Shown here: in pieces, positions 31,902-39,440 of the stretch
Layout: each line of letters begins with the position of its first letter
How positions within the stretch are numbered: the stretch's first letter is position 1
Notes under the pieces: generated by a model
Told to the model about the DNA's origin: nothing
What the model saw: only the letters and a program-made list of their open reading frames with translations
The model's database searches: none
Assembly (NCBI RefSeq): GCF_004353905.1
Contig: NZ_SMOD01000012.1
Coordinates: 184,632 to 248,631 of the forward strand
From: Paraburkholderia guartelaensis
GTDB lineage: Bacteria; Pseudomonadota; Gammaproteobacteria; Burkholderiales; Burkholderiaceae
Direction: 5' to 3'
DNA length: 64,000 nucleotides
Position numbers and translations under genes: made by a program

Positions 31902-32804
31902 ATGGAAGTGGGTCGCCTGCGGGCGCTGCTGGAACTGTCGAGGCGTGGCACGATTGCGGCTGCCGCAGAGGCGCTGTTCCTCACGCCATCAGCCGTATCG
32001 CAGCAGATTGCCCAGCTCGAAGAGGAGGCGGGCGTCAAATTGACGGAGCGCGTCGGACGCGGTGTCCGGCTCACCGGCGCGGGGCAGACGCTGGTCGGTT
32101 ACGCGGAGCGGGTCATGGTCGTACTCGACGAAGCGCGCTCCGAACTGGCCGTGCTGCGCCGGGAAATCGCGGGTGAATTGCGGGTCGCCGCGTTTCCCTC
32201 GGTCGCGTCCGCGGTGCTGCCGGACACGGTCAAGTCATTGCGGCAAGTCTTTCCTCGCCTCGATATCATCCTGGAAGAAATGGAGCCGGTCGACGGGCTC
32301 TCGGCGCTGCGCTCCTGGCGAGCGGACATTGCGTTGATCGACGATCTGTCGCTCGTCGTCGGAGACAAACAGGAAAGCGTCGGTGTCGTGCCGCTGGCCG
32401 AAGACGTGCTATCGGTGGCGCTCGCGACAACTCACCCTCTGGCCGGGAAGGCTTCGCTGAGCGTGGCCGAACTCAAGCATGAAAGCTGGGCAATCGATTC
32501 GACCTCGAGCGTGTTTGGCGACTTCATCGCCAATCTATGTCGACGCGCAGGGTACGAACCGAGGATCAACGCGAAATGCCGCGGCTTCGAAGTGGTTGGC
32601 GCAATGGTGGCGTCCGGGTGCTCTGTGTCGATCGTGCCGGGGTTACGGCTGGTGCGCCCGCCTGCCGGCGTCGCGTGGGTGAAGCTGAGACCGGAGGTGC
32701 GCCGGAAGATCTACGTGGCGTTTCGGCGCGGAGAACGTCATCACCCCGCGATCAACGTCTTCGTCGAGGAGGTGGTCAGAACTGCGGCCCATCTCCTTGG
32801 ATAG
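31902..32804 (+). CDS. LysR family transcriptional regulator
   Basis: A 300-residue LysR protein. The N-terminal HTH reads LRALLELSRRGTIAAAAEALFLTPSAVSQQIAQLEEEAGVKLTERVGRGVRLT, followed by the linker helix and an effector domain beginning GELRVAAFPSVASAVLP. AGGGGGT lies about nine bases upstream of the ATG. It is divergent from the SHMT-like gene, which it probably regulates through the TTACACA/TGTGTAA dyad. The inducer is unknown. Confidence 0.9.
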   Translation: MEVGRLRALLELSRRGTIAAAAEALFLTPSAVSQQIAQLEEEAGVKLTERVGRGVRLTGAGQTLVGYAERVMVVLDEARSELAVLRREIAGELRVAAFPSVASAVLPDTVKSLRQVFPRLDIILEEMEPVDGLSALRSWRADIALIDDLSLVVGDKQESVGVVPLAEDVLSVALATTHPLAGKASLSVAELKHESWAIDSTSSVFGDFIANLCRRAGYEPRINAKCRGFEVVGAMVASGCSVSIVPGLRLVRPPAGVAWVKLRPEVRRKIYVAFRRGERHHPAINVFVEEVVRTAAHLLG

Positions 32805-32845
32805 GTCCGCGGTGGTGGACATCGAAGCACGTCAGGCGATGCGCG

Positions 32846-33946
32846 TCACCACGTCTCCAGTTCGGCGACGACGGATCTGTTTTTGCCTCGCCGCTTCGCT
32901 TCGTAGAGCGCACGGTCAGCGAGCCGGAACGTCTCTGGCACGCCGATTAACTCCGAGATGCTCGAGACCCCGATACTGACCGTTACCCTGTGCCCGGAAA
33001 TTTGCGCCACCGCGACGGCGCCGCAGATTTCACGTGCGAGGGCGTCCGCACTTTGCTGGTTGCCCGAAAAGATCACGCCGAACTCTTCGCCGCCAAGGCG
33101 ACCGCAAATGTGCGGGCTGGCGCTTTCTTCGATGGCTCGCGCCACTGCGACCAGGACCTCGTCGCCGACGTCGTGCCCCGCGGTGTCATTGATCTGCTTG
33201 AAATCGTCGACATCGATGAGCAATAGCCAGAATTCCTCGCTGGAGCGGCGGTCCTGGCATTCATTGACTTCCAGCATGAAGCTTCGGCGATTCGCGATCC
33301 CGGTGAGTGCGTCCCTGAATGCAAATCGTGCCAGTTCGCGCTGCACCAGAAACGTCTTTTTCCGTTCCTGTGTGAAAAGGAGATTGAGCAGGAGACCGAG
33401 CGCAAGCGCGGCGAGCACGAACAGCAATATCCAGTTGCGGTCCGGTGAAGTCATCAGCGCCATCACCTCGCCGTGGGAGATGATCAGCCAGACAGTCAGT
33501 GCGCTTGCGAGATAGTTTAAATACCCGGAAAACACGGGGGCCATGCCCACGTTGATCGCAACGCCGATGGGAAGCACCCAGAACGCAGGACTACCGGTGC
33601 CGGGCATATTGGAGTGAAACGCCAGCGCCACGAATGCTGCGCATGCGAAGCGGCCCAGTGCGTCCAGCCGCAGTCCTCGTGAGGCGTACGTCATACCCAT
33701 CGCGAGGAGGATGCCGGTGACGGCGACGAGCGTGCCTGCTACATCGAAGTGCGCATGGGGATTCGCGAACGCTCGCGACATGAGCCACGACACGAGCCCG
33801 AAGAACTGGACCGCCACAGCGAGATGGCGCGAGCTCTCCGCCGCATTTTCAAGGAAGAGACGCAGTTCTGTGGCGTCCCGAAAACTGCGTCGTTTCTCGA
33901 GAAATTGGGTTCTTCCCGTGTACGGCATGCCAGCGACCACCACCAT
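32846..33946 (-). CDS. Membrane-bound diguanylate cyclase (GGDEF domain)
   Basis: A 366-residue protein with about five or six transmembrane helices in the first 195 residues, then a GGDEF domain (FAFRDALTGIANRRSFM, LLLIDVDDFKQINDTAGHDVGDEVL, RLGGEEFGVIF with GGEEF at 285-289). It should make cyclic di-GMP from GTP at the inner membrane. The RxxD inhibitory site normally five residues before GGEEF is absent (SPHI in its place), so product inhibition may be missing. No Shine-Dalgarno sequence is evident at the first ATG, and residue 7 (33928) is an alternative start. It stands alone and is convergent with the LysR gene. Confidence 0.88.
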   Translation of the reverse strand: MVVVAGMPYTGRTQFLEKRRSFRDATELRLFLENAAESSRHLAVAVQFFGLVSWLMSRAFANPHAHFDVAGTLVAVTGILLAMGMTYASRGLRLDALGRFACAAFVALAFHSNMPGTGSPAFWVLPIGVAINVGMAPVFSGYLNYLASALTVWLIISHGEVMALMTSPDRNWILLFVLAALALGLLLNLLFTQERKKTFLVQRELARFAFRDALTGIANRRSFMLEVNECQDRRSSEEFWLLLIDVDDFKQINDTAGHDVGDEVLVAVARAIEESASPHICGRLGGEEFGVIFSGNQQSADALAREICGAVAVAQISGHRVTVSIGVSSISELIGVPETFRLADRALYEAKRRGKNRSVVAELETW

Positions 33947-34047
33947 TCAGGAACATTTGGATACGCCTCGGTATAACGACATGGCTGGCAATTCCTTTAG
34001 CGTGACATGGCCCCATCTCCAGCGGCGCGCGATAGCTGGCGCGTAGG

Positions 34048-34263
34048 CTAGCCGAAGCGGGCGTCCAGCCATCGCCTCGCCCAGTTCTCCGCATAGGCAA
34101 TCGCATCCTCGCGTGCGTCGAATCCGGCGAGATCGCCGCTGGAGTGGATTTCACACTCGCTCCCATCACTATGGCTGGTGCTGATGCGCGCATGCGCCAT
34201 ATATTCCCCGTCCGCCCGGCGCGGCGTTGGGTCGATACGAAACCGGTCTGGAACTGAACGCAT
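34048..34263 (-). CDS. Small hypothetical protein
   Basis: A 71-residue protein starting MRSVPDRFRIDPTPRRADGEY. GGGAG lies six bases before the ATG. The C-terminal motif GFDAREDAIAYAENWARRWLDARFG (read as two halves: FDAREDAIAYAENWA and RRWLDARFG) resembles small Burkholderia proteins that have a short beta segment followed by one amphipathic helix. No firm family name can be given. It is monocistronic, with non-coding sequence upstream. Confidence 0.6.
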   Translation of the reverse strand: MRSVPDRFRIDPTPRRADGEYMAHARISTSHSDGSECEIHSSGDLAGFDAREDAIAYAENWARRWLDARFG

Positions 34264-34678
34264 ATTTCTCTCCCTGAATCACAGTGCGGAGTCCATAAGC
34301 CGCCCGCGACTGTGGACGGCCGCATTCGTGGTCTGCGATGGAGGGGAGCGGCGCGATCCCTGAGAAGTGGCAGCAGGAGGAGCGGCGGGATCGGTCGCAG
34401 TCGACGGATGTTTTCATACTACGCCGGCGCCTTCATTTGTGCAGGGGAGATTTCGACCTGCGTTCCCGCGCATTCCTTAACCGTGCGCGCGTCTCGATCA
34501 GGCCATTGAGTCGCGGATTGCGCGTCAACAACGTCGATCTTCATCGCGGCTGTGGCAGGTGCAGGCGTAGCCCTGCAGGTGTCAGCGGCAAACTTGAGCG
34601 AGGCATATACTGGGCTCGTCGCGGTGCCAGCCCTGCCTTCCGTTGCGGCCGGTTGCGGCGAGTCCGGAGAGGGGCATC
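34264..34678. other. Intergenic region, nothing recognisable
   Basis: These 415 bases separate two divergent small hypothetical genes. Short frames exist but are arginine-rich, without ribosome-binding sites or recognisable motifs. No repeat or terminator was seen. The promoters of both flanking genes must lie here. Confidence 0.4.
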
Positions 34679-34942
34679 ATGAACGACCCATCAGCCGAGG
34701 AGCTTGAGCTTCTCACCGCAGACCTTCACCTCGCGGAAGCTCGAACGAGGCTGGCGGCACTGACGGTGTGCGTCCAGCGTCAGCGGGATCAGGGCGCCAC
34801 CGACATGACAGGAGAGCATTTGCTTTTCGTCATGCGCGACATCATGCAGACAATGACACTGCACCGCGACCTGCTCAGACGCGAGGTCGAGCATCAGCGC
34901 AGGCTCTCATGCGAAAGGCGAGCACGGTGGCCGGTGGGCTAA
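34679..34942 (+). CDS. Small helical hypothetical protein
   Basis: An 87-residue protein starting MNDPSAEELELLTADLHLAE. GGAGAGGGG lies just upstream of the ATG at 34679. The sequence is almost entirely helical and charged (ARTRLAALTVCVQRQRDQG, MRDIMQTMTLHRDLLRREVE), suggesting a coiled coil. No family is recognised. It may form a convergent pair with the hypothetical gene at 34958-35308. Confidence 0.55.
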   Translation: MNDPSAEELELLTADLHLAEARTRLAALTVCVQRQRDQGATDMTGEHLLFVMRDIMQTMTLHRDLLRREVEHQRRLSCERRARWPVG

Positions 34943-34957
34943 ACGGTCATTCCGGCG

Positions 34958-35308
34958 TCAGTGCTGGCAAACGCCTGTTGTGAGCCGGGAATCAGGAACG
35001 TGCCCAAACTGGGCAAGCAACAACTCGATGCGAAGAAGCGCGCAGATTGGCCGGTCCAGCACGACGAGGGATCGGGCGATGTTGCAGGCGCTTTGAACGC
35101 ATACGTCCTGAGGCAGTCGCTCCTCGACGAAGTCGATGAATTTAGACAGATCGGACCGCACGCGTGTCTTTTCGCCGGCCCAGAGATCGATCGCCTGCAT
35201 TTGCAGGGCTGCGAGACTCAGCAGATAGTCACTGCCTCTAAACGCGTTGATTCTATCCATCGCCGCCGTATCCCTGGAACCGGCGAGCTCAATGCCGTAA
35301 CTCGTCAT
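34958..35308 (-). CDS. Hypothetical helical protein
   Basis: A 116-residue protein; a start at 35260 (MDRINAFRGSDYLLSLAALQ) is equally possible because no clear ribosome-binding site marks 35308. The helical body (MQAIDLWAGEKTRVRSDLSKF, CNIARSLVVLDRPICALLRI) reads like real protein, with an acidic-basic balance unlike the shadow frames around it. Function is unknown. It is convergent with the small helical gene at 34679. Confidence 0.5.
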   Translation of the reverse strand: MTSYGIELAGSRDTAAMDRINAFRGSDYLLSLAALQMQAIDLWAGEKTRVRSDLSKFIDFVEERLPQDVCVQSACNIARSLVVLDRPICALLRIELLLAQFGHVPDSRLTTGVCQH

Positions 35309-35785
35309 GGGTCAGCATACGCCGGGGGCGAGCCAACCGTCCCCAACATAGGCGTGTCCGAAACGCGTGCTTTTCGGAGCGGCGCGTGTGGGCTATTTCA
35401 CTGGAGCGAAGAAAAACCCCTTTTCGGCGCTTGCTTCGGCGAACGGCATCCCAACGTGTGAGATGTCCTGCGTTCGGAAAACGCCGATGTTTCATTGCGG
35501 GCGCAATCGTTGTTGACAGAAACAACGAGGAAACCTGCGATCCGCTCACGAGAAAGTCTTTCGCTTTTCTCCGAATTTCAGTAGTCGATTGAGAACGACG
35601 TTAAATAACAAAAATAATTTTTAAAGAAAGTATAAGCCACTGAAATCGGAAAAATGTTGCACAACGAAATAAGTCACCGGATTTTTAGCTTGCGGCTTAA
35701 ACAAAAGCGACTATCATCAGGTCAATCGATTTCCGAGCCGAATCTCCCACCATAAGCGGAGACGTTGTCGGTATGAGGGAAGGAG
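35309..35785. promoter_or_regulatory. Long AT-rich promoter region upstream of the LctP-type permease
   Basis: This 477-base stretch turns markedly AT-rich after about 35590 and holds no supported gene. Two dyads are visible: GTTGTT (35509-35514) with AACAAC (35521-35526), and GTTG with CAAC around CA at 35656-35665. An AAGGAG abuts the permease start at 35786. The length and base composition suggest complex regulation or an upstream insertion scar. Confidence 0.45.
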
Positions 35786-37420
35786 ATGGCTGAGACATCA
35801 ATTCCGGTCGATCTGATTCACTGGATTCTGGCAACACTTTCCATCGTTGCGCTGCTTGTCTTTCTCGTGCCACTTCGCTGGCGCGCGCCTGAGGCGGGTC
35901 CGGGTGCAATGTTCGTGGCGGGTTTGATTGCCTTTTTCGCATTCCGCACTCCGCTTGGGACATTGACTGTCGCAAGCGCGAAGGGCGTATGGGACGCCAT
36001 ATTCATCCTGTATGTCATGTGGCCTGCATTGCTGCTCTATCAGATCACCAAGCAGGCTGGCGGATACGATGCACTCCGGCACGGGATTTCCCGCTTTAGC
36101 CGGAATGAATTGTTCGTCATTCTCGGGCTCGGCTGGGTATTTTCATCGTTTCTTCAGGGCATCGCGGGCTTCGGCGCGCCGATTGCCGTTGTTGCACCGC
36201 TTTTGCTCGCAATTGGCGTCAGGCCGGTTTATGCCGCCGCCATTTCAATCATTGCGCATGCGTGGGCACGGTTCTTTGGCACGCTTGGCGTCGGCTGGCT
36301 GGCGACGTTGCAGGTGGCGGATGTGCAGGACGTGACGCGGGCCGCGTTCGAATCCTCGCTACTCCTGCTCATTCCCACATACTTTGGCGGGCTGCTGATC
36401 GTGTGGCTGTATGGACGGTGGGCCGCGGTGCGTCATGCATGGCCGCTCGTCCTGATTCTTGGCACCATACTCGGCTTCGGCCAGCTGATATTTGCGTTCC
36501 TGAGTCCGGAACTTTCCACGTTTCTCGCAGCGGCCATTGCGCTGATCGCGCTGTACCCGCTCTCTCGCTGGCGCCGTTTCAGCGAGCCGGTTCCGCAAGC
36601 CGATGTGCCGGAGCGGCCCGCAATGGACGAAACGGCGGTCCGTACCGCATCGGATGCGAGCGAGCCGGTGATGAGCATCGGCATGGCCTTTCTGCCGTAT
36701 GTCGTGCTCACGGTCGTCACGCTGGGTATTTTGCTGATCGATCCGCTGAATAACGCCTTGCGGCAGTTCCGTATCGGTCTGCCGTTTCCCGAAGTGACCA
36801 CGGGGTTCGGCGTGACGAATGCGGCGGTCGCGCGTTATGCGCCGTTTGCACCGTTCACCCATCCGGGAACGATGCTGCTGATATCGGCCATCATCGTGTG
36901 GATTGTCTATCGCGCGAATGGCTACTACGGGGCGTGGCAGTCGCGTCACGGCAAGGAGAATCTCGGGCGCTCGCTCATTGTGGATGGCGTGCCCGCGTCG
37001 CTGCCGGTCATCGCGTTCCTCGTGACGAGCCGGGTTCTCGATCACAGTGGACAGACCATGGTGCTCGCACACGGAATTGCCGACGCATCGCCCCCGCTCG
37101 TCTACGCGGGCATTGCCAGTGTGATCGGCGCGCTCGGCGCGTTCATGACGTCGAGCAGCACCGCATCGAACGTCCTGTTCGGCGGCTTGCAGAGCGACGT
37201 GGCGCAACTGCATTCGCTGCCCGTGGAGGCGATCGTGGCAGCGCAGGCGGCGGGCAGCGCCTACGGGAATGCCATCGGCCCCGCGAATATCGTGCTGGGC
37301 ACCAGCATCACCGGTATCAAGGGGCAGGAAGGCGCGGTCATGAAACTCGCCATCCCGTGGACGATCATCGTGGCCATCCTCACCGGGATAGGCACGATTG
37401 TTCTCGTCATGCTCGCGTGA
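35786..37420 (+). CDS. L-lactate permease family transporter (LctP/GlcA type)
   Basis: A 544-residue polytopic inner-membrane protein. FSSFLQGIAGFGAPIAVVAPLL and the late SSSTASNVLFGGLQSDVA with GNAIGPANIVLGTSITG are diagnostic of the LctP family, proton symporters for lactate, glycolate and related 2-hydroxy or 2-oxo acids. Length is close to the usual ~550. The start lies directly after GGAAGGAG. The gene begins a plus-strand operon with a small membrane protein and a GGT-fold hydrolase. The hydrolase partner suggests the cargo is an amide or amino-acid-like analogue, not lactate itself. Confidence 0.9.
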   Translation: MAETSIPVDLIHWILATLSIVALLVFLVPLRWRAPEAGPGAMFVAGLIAFFAFRTPLGTLTVASAKGVWDAIFILYVMWPALLLYQITKQAGGYDALRHGISRFSRNELFVILGLGWVFSSFLQGIAGFGAPIAVVAPLLLAIGVRPVYAAAISIIAHAWARFFGTLGVGWLATLQVADVQDVTRAAFESSLLLLIPTYFGGLLIVWLYGRWAAVRHAWPLVLILGTILGFGQLIFAFLSPELSTFLAAAIALIALYPLSRWRRFSEPVPQADVPERPAMDETAVRTASDASEPVMSIGMAFLPYVVLTVVTLGILLIDPLNNALRQFRIGLPFPEVTTGFGVTNAAVARYAPFAPFTHPGTMLLISAIIVWIVYRANGYYGAWQSRHGKENLGRSLIVDGVPASLPVIAFLVTSRVLDHSGQTMVLAHGIADASPPLVYAGIASVIGALGAFMTSSSTASNVLFGGLQSDVAQLHSLPVEAIVAAQAAGSAYGNAIGPANIVLGTSITGIKGQEGAVMKLAIPWTIIVAILTGIGTIVLVMLA

Positions 37421-37430
37421 GGTCATCGGC

Positions 37431-37649
37431 ATGGACAAGCTCGTTGCAGAAACGGTGGCGCTGATCCTGATGTTCCTGGCCTTTCCGCTCACCAGCAGGG
37501 GCGCGACCACCGGTAACACGCTGCTGCTGAGCCTCGGCCTGCTCTGCGTGATTGCCGGCGGCGCGCTGCCGATCATCACGCGGTTCATGGATCACTCCAA
37601 AGACAAGGTCAGGGACGCGGGCATCGAGTTCGACGATCGGGCCTCCTGA
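37431..37649 (+). CDS. Small two-helix membrane protein in the permease operon
   Basis: A 72-residue protein starting MDKLVAETVALILMFLAFPL. Two hydrophobic segments (VALILMFLAFPLTS and TLLLSLGLLCVIAGGALPII) are followed by a charged tail (HSKDKVRDAGIEFDDRAS). It begins 11 bases after the LctP stop. No family is recognised. The position suggests an accessory subunit of the permease or of the hydrolase; this is inference. Confidence 0.7.
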   Translation: MDKLVAETVALILMFLAFPLTSRGATTGNTLLLSLGLLCVIAGGALPIITRFMDHSKDKVRDAGIEFDDRAS

Positions 37650-37718
37650 TTGACGCGTCGATTTCGCGCGTTGGAGCGTGCCGCTTTGCCGGATTCACAT
37701 CACGGGAGCGCATTCATC

Positions 37719-39380
37719 ATGAGTCATCCAAACGGCCCTCGCACCGGTCGGCCACCCACACGTGCACCGCAAGGGATGGTGTCGACTCCTCACTATCTTG
37801 CGAGCCAGGCCGGTGTCGAAATGCTTCAACGCGGCGGCACGGCAGTCGATGCGGCGATTGCCGCAAATGCAGTGCTGTGCGTCGCCTACCCGCACATGGC
37901 GGGACTGGGCGGCGACGGATTCTGGCTGATCGCCGACGGCAAGAGCGAGCAGGTCTACGCCATCAATGCGAGCGGACCCGCTGCGCAGCAAGCCACACTG
38001 GCCCGCTATCGAGGCAGCGCCGGCGCCGACGAAATCGCGGCGCGCGGGCCGCAGGCCGTGCTCACCGTGCCGGGCGCGATCGACGGCTGGCGTCTTGCCC
38101 ACGAGCGCTTCGGGCGGTTGTCGTGGACGGAACTGTTTGCGCCTGCGATCGGCTACGCGCGGGACGGCGTGCCGGTGAGCCGCTCGCTCGCGGACTGGAC
38201 GGTACAGGACGTGCCGATCCTCACGAAATATCCCGAAACCGCGGCGATCTTCATGCCGGGGGGCCGTGTGCCGGCAGACGGCGAACGGCTCGTGCAGGGC
38301 GCGCTCGCACGCTCGCTCCAGCATCTCGCCGATCACGGCGCGCGGGCGGGATTTTACGAAGGGGATCTCGCCGCACGGATTTGCGGCGCGATCGGTCAGG
38401 CGGGCTCACCGCTGGAGGCGGCCGACTTCGCCGCGTACCACGCGCAATGGGTGACGCCGATCAGCACGACGTACCGCGGCAATACGGTGTATGAGCTGCC
38501 GCCGAATACACAAGGGTTCACGCCGCTGCAAATCCTGAACCTGATCGAAGGCTACGACGTCACCGCGTGGGGCGACGGTACGGCGGACTATTATCACCAC
38601 CTCGCCGAAGCAGTGAAGATTGCGTTTGCCGACCGCGAAGAGTGGCTGACCGACCCGGATTTCGTCGCGATACCGGTGGACGAGCTTATCTCCAAGGCGT
38701 ACTGCGACGACCGCCGCAAGCTGCTGGACCCCGAGCGTGCGCTCGACATCGCAACGGTGCCCGCGGGCATTCCGTATCAGCATCCGCACGAGCGCCGCGC
38801 GCCGGACGGCGACACCTGCTACTTCTGCGCCTCGGACAAGGACGGGATGGTCGTCTCGCTGATCCAGTCGATTTATCACGACTTCGGCAGCGCGGTGGTG
38901 GGTGGCGACACCGGCATCATCATGCAGAATCGCGGCGCTTTTTTCTCGCTGAACGAGCATCATCCGAACAGCCTGCAGCCGGGCAAGCGAACGTTCCATA
39001 CGTTGATCCCGGCGCTGATGTCGCGCGACGGCAAGCCTTGCCTCGCATTCGGCTCGATGGGCGGGGAAGGGCAGCCGCAGACGCAGGCGGCGCTCGTCAC
39101 GCGGATCGTGGACTTCGGCTACGACGTACAGCAGGCCATCGAAGCGCCGCGCTGGCTGATGGGCCGTACCTGGGGCACCAAATCGCGCAACATGTCGCTC
39201 GAGGGGCGCATTTCCGACGAGGTCGTGCGCGAACTGAAGCGCCGGGGGCAGCCCGTGCAGATGGTCACGCACTGGAATGACAACATGGGACACGCGCACG
39301 CGATCCGGGTCGATCGCGAACAGGGCTTTTATGAAGGCGGCGCCGATCCGCGCGGAGATGGCGCGGCGCTGGGCTACTAG
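37719..39380 (+). CDS. Gamma-glutamyltransferase-fold Ntn hydrolase, possibly oxamate amidohydrolase-like
   Basis: A 553-residue protein of the GGT superfamily. GMVSTPHYLASQAGVEMLQRG, GGTAVDAAIAAN and AGLGGDGFWLI form the large-subunit core. Thr366 in PDGDTCYFCASDKDG is the predicted self-cleavage and nucleophile residue, and GSMGGEGQPQ lies at 445-454. No signal peptide is seen, whereas true periplasmic GGTs have one. The DTCYF site and lack of export resemble cytosolic GGT-like amidohydrolases such as HpxW (oxamate amidohydrolase). A start at 37719 with GGGAG upstream is chosen. The permease pairing supports uptake followed by cytosolic hydrolysis. Confidence 0.85.
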   Translation: MSHPNGPRTGRPPTRAPQGMVSTPHYLASQAGVEMLQRGGTAVDAAIAANAVLCVAYPHMAGLGGDGFWLIADGKSEQVYAINASGPAAQQATLARYRGSAGADEIAARGPQAVLTVPGAIDGWRLAHERFGRLSWTELFAPAIGYARDGVPVSRSLADWTVQDVPILTKYPETAAIFMPGGRVPADGERLVQGALARSLQHLADHGARAGFYEGDLAARICGAIGQAGSPLEAADFAAYHAQWVTPISTTYRGNTVYELPPNTQGFTPLQILNLIEGYDVTAWGDGTADYYHHLAEAVKIAFADREEWLTDPDFVAIPVDELISKAYCDDRRKLLDPERALDIATVPAGIPYQHPHERRAPDGDTCYFCASDKDGMVVSLIQSIYHDFGSAVVGGDTGIIMQNRGAFFSLNEHHPNSLQPGKRTFHTLIPALMSRDGKPCLAFGSMGGEGQPQTQAALVTRIVDFGYDVQQAIEAPRWLMGRTWGTKSRNMSLEGRISDEVVRELKRRGQPVQMVTHWNDNMGHAHAIRVDREQGFYEGGADPRGDGAALGY

Positions 39381-39440
39381 CGTTTGCGGCGGCTGACGGC
39401 GGACTGGCGCACTGGTGGATTCGCACGAAGGGTCGAACAC

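Noticed and set aside
35289..35549. 86-codon minus-strand frame upstream of the hypothetical gene at 34958
   Set aside because: Arg-rich composition, no start signal, and it lies in a probable promoter region.
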